A stretch of DNA of 32,231 nucleotides from a virus: the IMG/VR virus record IMGVR_UViG_3300025098_000171, positions 1-32,231 of that record; one strand, 5' to 3'. The number at the start of each line of letters is the position of its first letter. The stretch's first letter is position 1. The translations under genes and the position numbers were made by a program. The notes below the pieces were generated by a model. That model did not search any database, had not been told where the DNA came from, and was given only the letters and a program-made list of their open reading frames with translations. This document shows positions 23,220-31,251 of the stretch, piece after piece.

Positions 23220-23735
23220 ATGGCAAGTTTAACAAAAGACGTATATAGAGGGTTTAAGTTCTCTGTAGAGATCATTGGACAAGGTGAAAACTACTTCGCT
23301 GCTAGAGCCTCATTCCAAAAAGTCACAGGTATGCAATCCTCTGTAGAGGTAGTTGAGTATCGTGAGGGTAACATGGCGGATCGCATGGAGAAGTTAGCAG
23401 GTATGATGTCTTATGACTCTGTGACCTTAGAGCGTGGTATCTCTAGCGATGATGCTTTTAACACTTGGATGAAAGATGTTTGTGACGTTGTTAGCGGTGG
23501 TGGCGATGGAGTTACCTCTAGTGGCCTTGCTGACATTGGCGCACAGTCTTATAGGCGTGACATTAAGATCACTTTGTTCAATAAACAAGCTCAACAGGTT
23601 AAGTCATACATCCTTAAAGATGCATGGCCTAGCGAGTACACCATTGGTGACTTTGACGCTACCTCAAATGACGTTGTAATCAGCACTCTAGTGCTTCAAC
23701 ATCATGGCATTCAAGAGACAAACCTACTCGCTTAA
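23220..23735 (+). CDS. Tail tube protein, T4 gp19-like (171 aa)
   Basis: Inner tube polymer. Pattern of the gp19/CIS tube family: FKFSVEIIGQGENYFAARAS, FQKVTGMQSSVEVVEYREGN, KLAGMMSYDSVTLERGIS, and a late AWPSEYTIGDFDATSND strand pair. Size is right. It follows the sheath gene by 11 bases. Confidence 0.88.
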   Translation: MASLTKDVYRGFKFSVEIIGQGENYFAARASFQKVTGMQSSVEVVEYREGNMADRMEKLAGMMSYDSVTLERGISSDDAFNTWMKDVCDVVSGGGDGVTSSGLADIGAQSYRRDIKITLFNKQAQQVKSYILKDAWPSEYTIGDFDATSNDVVISTLVLQHHGIQETNLLA

Positions 23736-23761
23736 TTAAAGCTCACCTTAAAGATATACCC

Positions 23762-23782
23762 TATAAATAGTTTCCAACAACT
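23762..23782 (+). repeat. Dispersed 21-bp motif, copy 6
   Basis: Reads TATAAATAG then TTTCCAACAACT, in the 68-base gap between tail tube and chaperone genes. The left part resembles the T4 late promoter box TATAAATA, so this copy could be a promoter for the chaperone and tape measure; equally it could be a site with another role. Confidence 0.75.
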
Positions 23783-23803
23783 TTAATAACACAGGATAAT
23801 AAT

Positions 23804-24631
23804 ATGATTACTGATAACGATAGAGTAGCTCTACCTATTGGACTTGAGATTGATGGTATTCGATACCGCAATATAGTCATTGATGAGATGACTGGTATTG
23901 ATGAAGAAAACCTCTCATCTCGCAAAGTTCGCAATAATGGCGCAAAGGCAATCACTCTTCTTCTTAGACGCTGTATTCAATCTATTGAGGGAGTACTTGA
24001 GCAGAAGCGTGACCCTTTGGGTTTAATTGATGAGAAGTATGTTCGTAACATGTATGTAGCGGACAGAGACTTTCTTATTATGTGCATTAGGACTATTAGT
24101 GGCGACTCTGAGTTGCTTATGAATGTGAACTGCCCATCATGCGATTCTGAGGTAGACAAACTGGTCAACCTAAAAGAGTTAGATGTATATGAGTGGGATG
24201 AGAATGAGCCAGTAGAGATTACTGTTGATTTACCAAGAGGTTTTTATAACCAAGATACTCAACAGTATAACAAAAGGGTTCGTTGGGGATTCCCAAAGGG
24301 GGTTGCTCAGGAACGTTTAGCATCGCTACCTGAGAATGAGATGGGAACAAATCTTATTGCTATAGGCTTAAGAAGCGTAGATGGCAGAGATAGTATTCCT
24401 AGCAGCGATGAGGTAAGAAGATTAAGCGTAAGAGATCGAGGTGCTTTAGCTGATGCCATAGTAGAGAATATGGTTGGTGTAGAGACTAAGATTGAGATGT
24501 GCTGTGATGCTTGCGGTCATGAGTTTGACTCAGAGGTGAATACGGTGGGTTTTTCCAATTTGGGTCAACGAAAGACCCAGAAGCGATCAAGCGTTGGGAC
24601 AAATGGGCGGAGAAAACGCAAACTTCGTTAA
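23804..24631 (+). CDS. Tail assembly chaperone, short form (275 aa)
   Basis: Lies between tube and tape measure genes, the universal chaperone position. Contains a possible four-cysteine zinc site: NCPSCD (C110, C113) and CCDACGHEF (C233-C237). The body is acidic with a RVRWGFPKGVAQERLASLPE segment; T4 gp26-like baseplate proteins are a possible relative. The unshifted frame ends in a basic, low-information tail (after residue 250), as usual for the non-shifted product. See the frameshift feature for the long form. Confidence 0.75.
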   Translation: MITDNDRVALPIGLEIDGIRYRNIVIDEMTGIDEENLSSRKVRNNGAKAITLLLRRCIQSIEGVLEQKRDPLGLIDEKYVRNMYVADRDFLIMCIRTISGDSELLMNVNCPSCDSEVDKLVNLKELDVYEWDENEPVEITVDLPRGFYNQDTQQYNKRVRWGFPKGVAQERLASLPENEMGTNLIAIGLRSVDGRDSIPSSDEVRRLSVRDRGALADAIVENMVGVETKIEMCCDACGHEFDSEVNTVGFSNLGQRKTQKRSSVGTNGRRKRKLR

Positions 24632-24777
24632 TTCGTACAGTAGTTGCTATTGCAGAGCGGTGGCATTGGACTAGATGTGATATACTTAGTTTACCAACGA
24701 GACAGAGAGCTTTATACTTAGAGTTATATGAAGAAATAATAGACAAAGAGCGAGAAGCCAGCCGAGCCAGGAGATAG
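23804..24777 (+). CDS. Tail assembly chaperone, -1 frameshift long form (324 aa)
   Basis: Reading 23804-24553, then re-reading base 24553 in the -1 frame to the TAG at 24775-24777, adds 74 residues: FQFGSTKDPEAIKRWDKWAE, then IAERWHWTRCDILSLP and a charged helix. These look like real, Trp-rich folded protein, unlike the unshifted tail. The long form stops 2 bases before the tape measure ATG. This matches the gpG/gpGT plan of lambda and E/E' of P2, in which both products fold the tape measure. Confidence 0.82.
24547..24553 (+). promoter_or_regulatory. -1 programmed frameshift site G GGT TTT
   Basis: Canonical X XXY YYZ heptamer in the correct phase (codons GGT, TTT at 24548-24553); both tRNAs re-pair fully at GGG and TTT in the -1 frame. 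No long stimulatory hairpin is obvious just downstream, although TTTGGGTC/GACCCAG (24558-24580) can pair, which might help. Confidence 0.82.
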
Positions 24778-24779
24778 TT

Positions 24780-27700
24780 ATGTCAATACAAAACTTAACC
24801 GCAGCAATTAATCTCCAAATAGCAGGTACTAGACAAGCCTCTAATCAGATTAGGGGCGTAACTACTGCAATTGAGAATCTCACAAAGTCTTTTAATAGAT
24901 CTTCTCAAAGCCAAACAAAGCACCAAAAGCAGACTAAAACAAGTCAACAGGGTTTAGCGAATATACAGGCAGGTCTTGTACAGTTAAGTACTTGGTTACT
25001 AAATACCAATGTTCGGATAAACAACTTATTCGATAATATGACTAAGAGGTTCATCGAGTCTGAGACTGCAATGACTCAACTTAGGGTAACAATGGGGTTA
25101 GCAGGTGAAAGCGCAACTGACCCTATGTTTAGGGCAAGGTTTCAAGAGTTCGATATGTTCAAGAATCGTATAGATGACCTTGCCATGACGACTGAGTTTA
25201 CAAAAAAGCAAGTAGCTAATGCTTTTACTGCTTTAGTACAAAGTGGCCGTACTGGTGCAGAGGCCATGAAGATGTTAAATGGAACTTTGCAGTTAGCTAC
25301 AGCTTCGGGTGGACAGCTTGATTTAGGACAAGCGGTGGATATAGCTACTTTGACTCTTGGTACTTTGGGTGGTTCTGTAGAGGAAGTAGATGACAACTTA
25401 AATATGTTATTGAAGACCTCTCAGAAAACCAAGATTGGCTTTAGAGACTTACAGCAAGTACTTGGTAGTCTAAGGGCAAGTTATTCAAGATTCGCAGAGA
25501 CTACAGGTGTTAGTCGGGAAGCTGAGTTAATGGGTTTAGCTGCTGCTACAAGAGGAATGGGGTTGGGAGGAGCGGAGTCTGCCCAACAGGTTGATCAATT
25601 CTCAAGGTCTATACTTGGGTTAGTCGGGGTTGTTAGCAAAGGGCAACTAAGACAACTAAAGGGCATGAAAGTAGAGGGTCGCTTTAGTATGAAGCGTGAG
25701 TCTTTACTGCAATTCTTTGGTGTCCAATCTATGAGTAAGTCTCAGATTCAAAAAAGATTAGGGCAACAGTTTAGTAATGTAAGTGTAGCTAGGGATGCTT
25801 TTGTTAAGAACCAGCTAATGAACTTTGATAAGAAAACAGGTAAGTTTGAGCAGAAAAGTATATCTCAACTTATGGAGACTTTGGTTAGTCGTTACGCTGT
25901 CTTAAAAGAAGCACAAGGGGCAGAAGCTGATGCGATTGCTAAACAAGCTTTTGGTACTCAGTCTGCTCAATTTATGCTCCAGGCTATAGTGAAATTAGCT
26001 GAGCAATCTGGTAAGAAAGTTGGCGATGCGGGGAAAGTTTTCCAAGAGTTAGTGGCAACCATATCTAAAAACAATGGAGAGCTTGCCAAGTCACAAGCAG
26101 AAGCTCTTAAGACCTTAGAGAAGCGAATAGAGTTAGTGAACTCAGCAGAGGATGCTTTATCTAATACAATCTTCCAGCATGACATATACGCTAATGCGAT
26201 CTTAGATACATATAAAGAGACTTTGACTGCTACAAATAAGCTAATGAAGAACAATGATAGCTTAGCTTCGTCTATCTCTTTTATTGGCCGTATGATGCAG
26301 TTCTTAACAGGTGTAGGCACAACTTTAGGGTTTACCTTAACAGCGATGGCCACCTTTAGTATTGCTTTGACACATTCTTTAAAAAATACAAAAGGCGCTG
26401 CTACAGGGTTCGGTGCTACAATGAGAGCCTTTGGTAGTATGTTCTTAGTACCTACCTTAACAGTCATGATGCAGATGATTGGTGCATTAGGTATCTTGGG
26501 TATCTCTGTGGTGGCCTTAATGAGATACTTCTCTGGAGCAGAGGGTATTGGAGAGGGCTTCAAGATAGTCTTAGAGAAGATTGGTGATGTAGCTAGGGCT
26601 ACAGGTGGGATTATTCAGTTAGCTTTTTCTTCTCTTAGTGGTAAAAAGTCTTTAGAGGAATTGACTAATGACTTCTACAGATTTAGAGATCAAAAACGTA
26701 AGATTGATCAAGAGATTTTAGCCCATGAAATGGGAACAGCAAAACTAAGCCAATCTCAGTTCTATCTAAAGAAAAGGCAATCAAGAGACTTCTTTGATCA
26801 CTTGCAGAGAATAAATAAGGAACTAGGTGCAGAGGGTCGTAGATCTTTAGTAAAGATGGAGCTTGAGGGCAGTAAGGAAACCGTTAGTACGATTGCTAGA
26901 ATAACAGATCATATTAAGAATCTAGCTAAGGGGATCGCTGTTATTGGTGAGAGTGCCATTCAGCCAATAATGCTTACTTTGGGAGCGGTTTTTGATACTT
27001 TATACTATACTTTAGACTTACTACTTATGCCTGTGAGAGCAATAGCTACCTTATTTGGCTTTGTATCAGATGAGGGTTCTTTTATGACTTCGGTCTTAAA
27101 GGGTATTGGCACTGTTCTAGGTGTGATTATCTCTGGCTTCTTACTGTCGGGTGCTTGGAAAATGTTTGCAATGACCTTAATGGGTCTGAAAAACAAGTTT
27201 ATAAGTTTAGGTCAAGGGGTTCATAGCTTCGTTAAAAGTCAGCAAGCTATGCAAAAAATTACAAGTCAAACTATCAATGTAAATAAAGTAAACATTTCTT
27301 ATTTAGATAGATTAAAACTTAAATACTACGAACTAACTGGTCAGACCCAAAAGTATCAGCAGACATTAGTCCAAGCAGGAGTAGCCGCAAAAAAACATGG
27401 CAAGACTCAAATGCAAATGATAAATGGGTTTCAAGGCGTTGGTATGGCTATAGCGTCATTAGGTGGAATGATGACTATGTTTGGAGAGATCACAGGGAAC
27501 GAATTGGCTTCTTCTACAGGTAATATGACAATGCTGTTTGGTACAATACTCGCTTTTGTTCCTCAACTCGTAAATGGCTTTCAAATGATTATACAAGGGG
27601 TTAGGCTTTTAACTCTTGCTAACATAAAGTCAGCTATTGTTATGGCTGCCGCATGGTGGCCTTTATATACAGCTTTGTATGCAATATATCTGTTGTACTC

Positions 27701-28049
27701 AGCTTTCTCTAAAGTCAAGCCTAAGCCTTTAGACTTAACAACACCTTTGACAACACAGCCAACAGCTTCGATGACAGGTACTAATCTAGTTACCGCAAGT
27801 CCTTTAGGTGGGGGCGGTACATATTTAAGGCCATACATTGGTACAGGGGCAACTGCTCAACCGATGGTTAGGCCACCGAGTGCGATGGCTACTACATATA
27901 TGCCGAGTACCCCAGTAAATGACAATTCAACAACTATTCATATTAAGAATCAAACGGTTGTTGCTAATGATCCAAAAAGACTTGCTGAGAAAACTAAACG
28001 TCAGTCAGGTAAGGGGTTAAATTATAATACAGCAGGTACAGGGCGATAG
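24780..28049 (+). CDS. Tail tape measure protein (1089 aa)
   Basis: Sets tail length and is ejected before the DNA. The N-terminal region (residues about 100-270) has the TP901-like core: FIESETAMTQLRVTMGLAG, DDLAMTTEFTKKQVANAF, LQLATASGGQLDLGQAVD, and GFRDLQQVLGSLRASYSRFA. Hydrophobic helices lie around 495-580, 730-800 and 950-985, as expected for membrane insertion at injection. At roughly 1.5 angstrom per residue the tail would be near 160 nm. GGAG lies 8 bases before the ATG. Confidence 0.9.
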   Translation: MSIQNLTAAINLQIAGTRQASNQIRGVTTAIENLTKSFNRSSQSQTKHQKQTKTSQQGLANIQAGLVQLSTWLLNTNVRINNLFDNMTKRFIESETAMTQLRVTMGLAGESATDPMFRARFQEFDMFKNRIDDLAMTTEFTKKQVANAFTALVQSGRTGAEAMKMLNGTLQLATASGGQLDLGQAVDIATLTLGTLGGSVEEVDDNLNMLLKTSQKTKIGFRDLQQVLGSLRASYSRFAETTGVSREAELMGLAAATRGMGLGGAESAQQVDQFSRSILGLVGVVSKGQLRQLKGMKVEGRFSMKRESLLQFFGVQSMSKSQIQKRLGQQFSNVSVARDAFVKNQLMNFDKKTGKFEQKSISQLMETLVSRYAVLKEAQGAEADAIAKQAFGTQSAQFMLQAIVKLAEQSGKKVGDAGKVFQELVATISKNNGELAKSQAEALKTLEKRIELVNSAEDALSNTIFQHDIYANAILDTYKETLTATNKLMKNNDSLASSISFIGRMMQFLTGVGTTLGFTLTAMATFSIALTHSLKNTKGAATGFGATMRAFGSMFLVPTLTVMMQMIGALGILGISVVALMRYFSGAEGIGEGFKIVLEKIGDVARATGGIIQLAFSSLSGKKSLEELTNDFYRFRDQKRKIDQEILAHEMGTAKLSQSQFYLKKRQSRDFFDHLQRINKELGAEGRRSLVKMELEGSKETVSTIARITDHIKNLAKGIAVIGESAIQPIMLTLGAVFDTLYYTLDLLLMPVRAIATLFGFVSDEGSFMTSVLKGIGTVLGVIISGFLLSGAWKMFAMTLMGLKNKFISLGQGVHSFVKSQQAMQKITSQTINVNKVNISYLDRLKLKYYELTGQTQKYQQTLVQAGVAAKKHGKTQMQMINGFQGVGMAIASLGGMMTMFGEITGNELASSTGNMTMLFGTILAFVPQLVNGFQMIIQGVRLLTLANIKSAIVMAAAWWPLYTALYAIYLLYSAFSKVKPKPLDLTTPLTTQPTASMTGTNLVTASPLGGGGTYLRPYIGTGATAQPMVRPPSAMATTYMPSTPVNDNSTTIHIKNQTVVANDPKRLAEKTKRQSGKGLNYNTAGTGR

Positions 28050-28062
28050 AGGATAAATAAAA

Positions 28063-28563
28063 ATGATTACTGACCGAGGTACAGACACTCCATCGAAAGG
28101 GGAAATAAGTTCTCTTGATGGCACTCATGTTTTAGAATTTCAATTTAACCCTACTACGATTAGTGAAAAGAGATCGGTACTGCACCACTTCTCTCAAGCA
28201 CAAGGCCAAGTACTGCCTTTGGCGCAGTTTGGTATGGTAGAGCCAACTGAGATTAGTTTTGAGCTATTTATGTTTAACCATAATGGTTTAGAGAAACAGC
28301 TACACAGTTTAAGAAAGCTTACCCTACCTAAGTCAATAAACAAACCTGAGTATTACGGCCAAGTAAGTCCTCATAAATACATGTTGAACCTTATGGACTA
28401 TGGAGTTTTTATTGGGGTTGTAAACAGTGTAGACCTTACTGTTGAGCAGTACGCTAAACAAGATATGACCCCCATTCACTTAAGGGCTTCAATTACTTTT
28501 ACAGTCATAAGCCAATCTTTAGTTGATGATGTTATTAATTTAAATCTTATAAGTGGGCAGTAG
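28063..28563 (+). CDS. Baseplate hub/tube-initiator protein, CIS tube N-terminal-domain-like (166 aa)
   Basis: The start HVLEFQFNPTTISEKRSV and later DYGVFIGVVNSVDLTVEQYA followed by PIHLRASITFTVIS match the contractile injection system tube-protein domain (Afp7/gp53-region type) that links tube to hub. The next gene, one base away, encodes the LysM domain often fused to this one. Role: tube assembly start at the baseplate, inferred from family. Confidence 0.72.
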   Translation: MITDRGTDTPSKGEISSLDGTHVLEFQFNPTTISEKRSVLHHFSQAQGQVLPLAQFGMVEPTEISFELFMFNHNGLEKQLHSLRKLTLPKSINKPEYYGQVSPHKYMLNLMDYGVFIGVVNSVDLTVEQYAKQDMTPIHLRASITFTVISQSLVDDVINLNLISGQ

Positions 28564-28564
28564 T

Positions 28565-28894
28565 ATGAGTATCATTACTAGAAAAAGCAGATATAAAGAG
28601 TATGGCTTTGTGGTTTATTATGAGTACAAAGAAGAAGCAAGGGATATAGAGTCTGCACCTGAGAGAGAGATAGTCACTACACTTTTGCGCCCTACCAGTT
28701 ATTCCTCTCAGTTAGAGCTAATTAGTCATACTATTAGGCAAGGAGAGAATATGCATAACTTAGCTCTCAAGTATTACAAAGATGCTCGACTATGGTGGTT
28801 TATTGCTGACTATAATCCATTGCTAGACGCTAATAACCTAAAAGAGGGTGACCAAGTTGTTATTCCACCTAACTCAGAGGTTAATGCTTACTAA
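28565..28894 (+). CDS. LysM-domain baseplate protein (109 aa)
   Basis: The ATG at 28565 lies 1 base after the previous stop; a GTG at 28553 overlapping that gene is less likely. Residues about 55-105 form a LysM domain: HTIRQGENMHNLALKYYKDA, WWFIADYNPLLDANNLKEGD, QVVIPP. LysM domains in baseplate proteins bind peptidoglycan or act as structural adaptors between wedge and hub (T4 gp53-like). Confidence 0.82.
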   Translation: MSIITRKSRYKEYGFVVYYEYKEEARDIESAPEREIVTTLLRPTSYSSQLELISHTIRQGENMHNLALKYYKDARLWWFIADYNPLLDANNLKEGDQVVIPPNSEVNAY

Positions 28895-28905
28895 GGAGTC
28901 TTGTT

Positions 28906-31251
28906 ATGGGTACAACACCACAAGTTAGAAAAAAAACAACCATATCAAAAGAGAAGAAGCGTACCCCAAAAAGAAAAAGACGCACTAAGCAAAAAACTAG
29001 CAACAGGTATGAGCCTGCAAGGTTAAAGCCTCAAGTGCAGATGATGAAAGAAAGAAACCAGAGTCTTCCTTTTCACTCTTTAGTGGGAGAGACTAACCTT
29101 GACCCTTATGTATGGATTACTCTTAAAAAAGATCTCCGTAAAGGCCCAAAGAATGATAGGTTGAACCCTATCCATAAGGGCTTGAAAAGCATTAGTTTAT
29201 CTAACGAGAAAAAGAAGTACCCAAAGGTAGATTTTGTTTTATACGTTCCTGACTTTAGGGACAATAAAAAAGACTCTGGGCGTTCAATAAATGAGTTCAT
29301 TATTGGGGCAGAGTTCTTTGTTAAGTGGGGCTACAGTAGCAACCATACCCAATGGGGTCCGTTCAGAGTCACAGAGCGTGACATATCATTTGATGAGGGA
29401 ACTGCTTTACTCCAGGTAACAGGAATTATGGGTGCAAGGTTATTTGCTACAAGCACAGCAGAGGTCTTCTCAAATGCTGAGGGAAAGTTAGCAATTGATC
29501 AAATAGCTTCTTTGGTAAACATAAGTGTTAATAAAAAAGAGTTATTAGACGAAGAATATAATTATTTCTTAGATGATAAAGGTGGGCCACCTTTGATTGC
29601 AGCAGGTGGCAATTTAGGACAAGCAATATATAAAGATACTGTAAAGAATGATGTAGACTTTTACTTTGACCCAGAGGTAGGCGAGATAAAGCTATCAACC
29701 CCATTCAAGTATGAACTTGTAAAGCAAGGCAAGGCTACGCCAGTAAAAATGACTTATGGTTACCCTACCTCGAATATAGCTAAGTTAGATGTTGAGACAA
29801 AGCACCCTATTAAAAAAGGTGTATCTCCGAATACAGTTGTGAGAATTAATCAAAAACCTAAAGGGCTAAGTGTAGTAGAGGGTAATACTTTGCGGTATGC
29901 GATTGAGGGCTTAATCCCTTATGTAGATACAAATAATCAAACAAAAGAATTGATTATAGGTACTGATAGGAATAGGGCTTGGGGGAAGTGGGTATTCTCT
30001 ACTAAAAAAGTCAAAGACCCTAGAAAACGAGGCGGTGTTATTGATGAAAATAGTATTGGAAGCGTTGCCCAAGCTATTAGTAACGCAGAGCAAGTTTGGA
30101 AACCAGAAAAGGGATATAAGGTTAGTGCTGTAGAGGCTAGTATAGGACATCATTATGATTCTATGGAAGTTGATAGCTGGGCAATGCTCATAGAGAGGGT
30201 TGTGACCCTACCTAAAAATCTAGCTTATGAAGATAAAAAGTTAAATATATTTGAGTATAACCAAGCAGTAAAAAATCGAAGCAAGCCTGTAGTTTTACTA
30301 AGTACAGGTTTAGACGAGAATAATGAGGTTTCCGTAAGAGTATATTCAGATTTGAATAGAGCTGTAGAAAGTAAGCCCTTGCCTAAAAAAACAGCAGCCA
30401 CTAAGAGCGATAAGCTTACAAGTACTACAGTAGAGTCTGTACCAGTGGGTAGCATTGACACACCAGAGGGTGAAGAAACTACAGATGAGATCGTAGAGAC
30501 TTTGAGAATAAGATCTGATCTTTTGAACTACAAGGGAGACAGAAGAAAGCTTAGACCAAAGTTCAGAAAGTTACTTGAAGAATACGAAGCAAAGCTACTC
30601 CAATTCAAAAATAGGTCATTTGAAAATAATAGCCTAAGAGTCGCTTCAAGAAGCTTTGGTGAAGTTTCCGCTATAGCCTTAGTACGAGTAGACCCTACTA
30701 AAGCGAATGGAAATAAATCTAACGAGGGTAAAGTATCAGATACAGCTAGTGGTGAAAGCGATAACCCTAATTCATCATTCAAACCCAAAGCTCAATCCAG
30801 TGGGGTAGGTAGGCCAAGTCGTAGGATAACTAGGACTAAGTTAAGTATAGACCTTAAGGCAGGTGACTGGACTATGAGAGTTGGAACTATTATTGAAATT
30901 GTAGACTTACATAAAAAGATCAATGGTTTTTACTATGTGTTCTCAGAGGAGCATACAATTGACTCTAATGGATTCCATACAAGTATTCAGTGTAAAAAGG
31001 CTTCACAAAGAATGGTCGATAAATACTCCACTTCAGCAAAGAAGAGATCTAATAGTAAGAAGCCTACTAACACTACTAGGGTTGCGGCAGGTGCGGAAGT
31101 ACCTGCTTTTCAAATTAATAAACAAGCATTAGACGCTCTTGTTGATGAGGAATCAAAAACCTTAAGTGAAAAGTCTTCTGAACTGCGGAATAGAGAATTA
31201 ACAATGGCAATGATCTCGCCTACAATGGTTCGGTTTGAGACAGGAATGTAA
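28906..31251 (+). CDS. Baseplate hub protein, gpD/gp27-like with long extensions (781 aa)
   Basis: Located between the LysM and spike genes, the hub position. The N-terminal 40 residues are strikingly basic (KKRTPKRKRRTKQK). FVLYVPDFRDNKKDSGRSIN, FFVKWGYSSNHTQWGPFRVT and LDVETKHPIKKGVSPNTVV fit a gpD/gp27-type hub with stacked barrels. The C-terminal SIDLKAGDWTMRVGTIIEIVD...FYYVFSEEHTIDSNG is a barrel seen at the end of hub proteins. At 781 aa it is about twice a P2 gpD, with a long Ser/Lys-rich linker near 500-640. Its stop shares a base with the spike ATG. Confidence 0.75.
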   Translation: MGTTPQVRKKTTISKEKKRTPKRKRRTKQKTSNRYEPARLKPQVQMMKERNQSLPFHSLVGETNLDPYVWITLKKDLRKGPKNDRLNPIHKGLKSISLSNEKKKYPKVDFVLYVPDFRDNKKDSGRSINEFIIGAEFFVKWGYSSNHTQWGPFRVTERDISFDEGTALLQVTGIMGARLFATSTAEVFSNAEGKLAIDQIASLVNISVNKKELLDEEYNYFLDDKGGPPLIAAGGNLGQAIYKDTVKNDVDFYFDPEVGEIKLSTPFKYELVKQGKATPVKMTYGYPTSNIAKLDVETKHPIKKGVSPNTVVRINQKPKGLSVVEGNTLRYAIEGLIPYVDTNNQTKELIIGTDRNRAWGKWVFSTKKVKDPRKRGGVIDENSIGSVAQAISNAEQVWKPEKGYKVSAVEASIGHHYDSMEVDSWAMLIERVVTLPKNLAYEDKKLNIFEYNQAVKNRSKPVVLLSTGLDENNEVSVRVYSDLNRAVESKPLPKKTAATKSDKLTSTTVESVPVGSIDTPEGEETTDEIVETLRIRSDLLNYKGDRRKLRPKFRKLLEEYEAKLLQFKNRSFENNSLRVASRSFGEVSAIALVRVDPTKANGNKSNEGKVSDTASGESDNPNSSFKPKAQSSGVGRPSRRITRTKLSIDLKAGDWTMRVGTIIEIVDLHKKINGFYYVFSEEHTIDSNGFHTSIQCKKASQRMVDKYSTSAKKRSNSKKPTNTTRVAAGAEVPAFQINKQALDALVDEESKTLSEKSSELRNRELTMAMISPTMVRFETGM

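Noticed and set aside
30098-30110. Seventh copy of the dispersed motif (GTTTCCAAACTTG, minus strand)
   Set aside because: The right half does not match the AANAACT core and the left half is unrelated.
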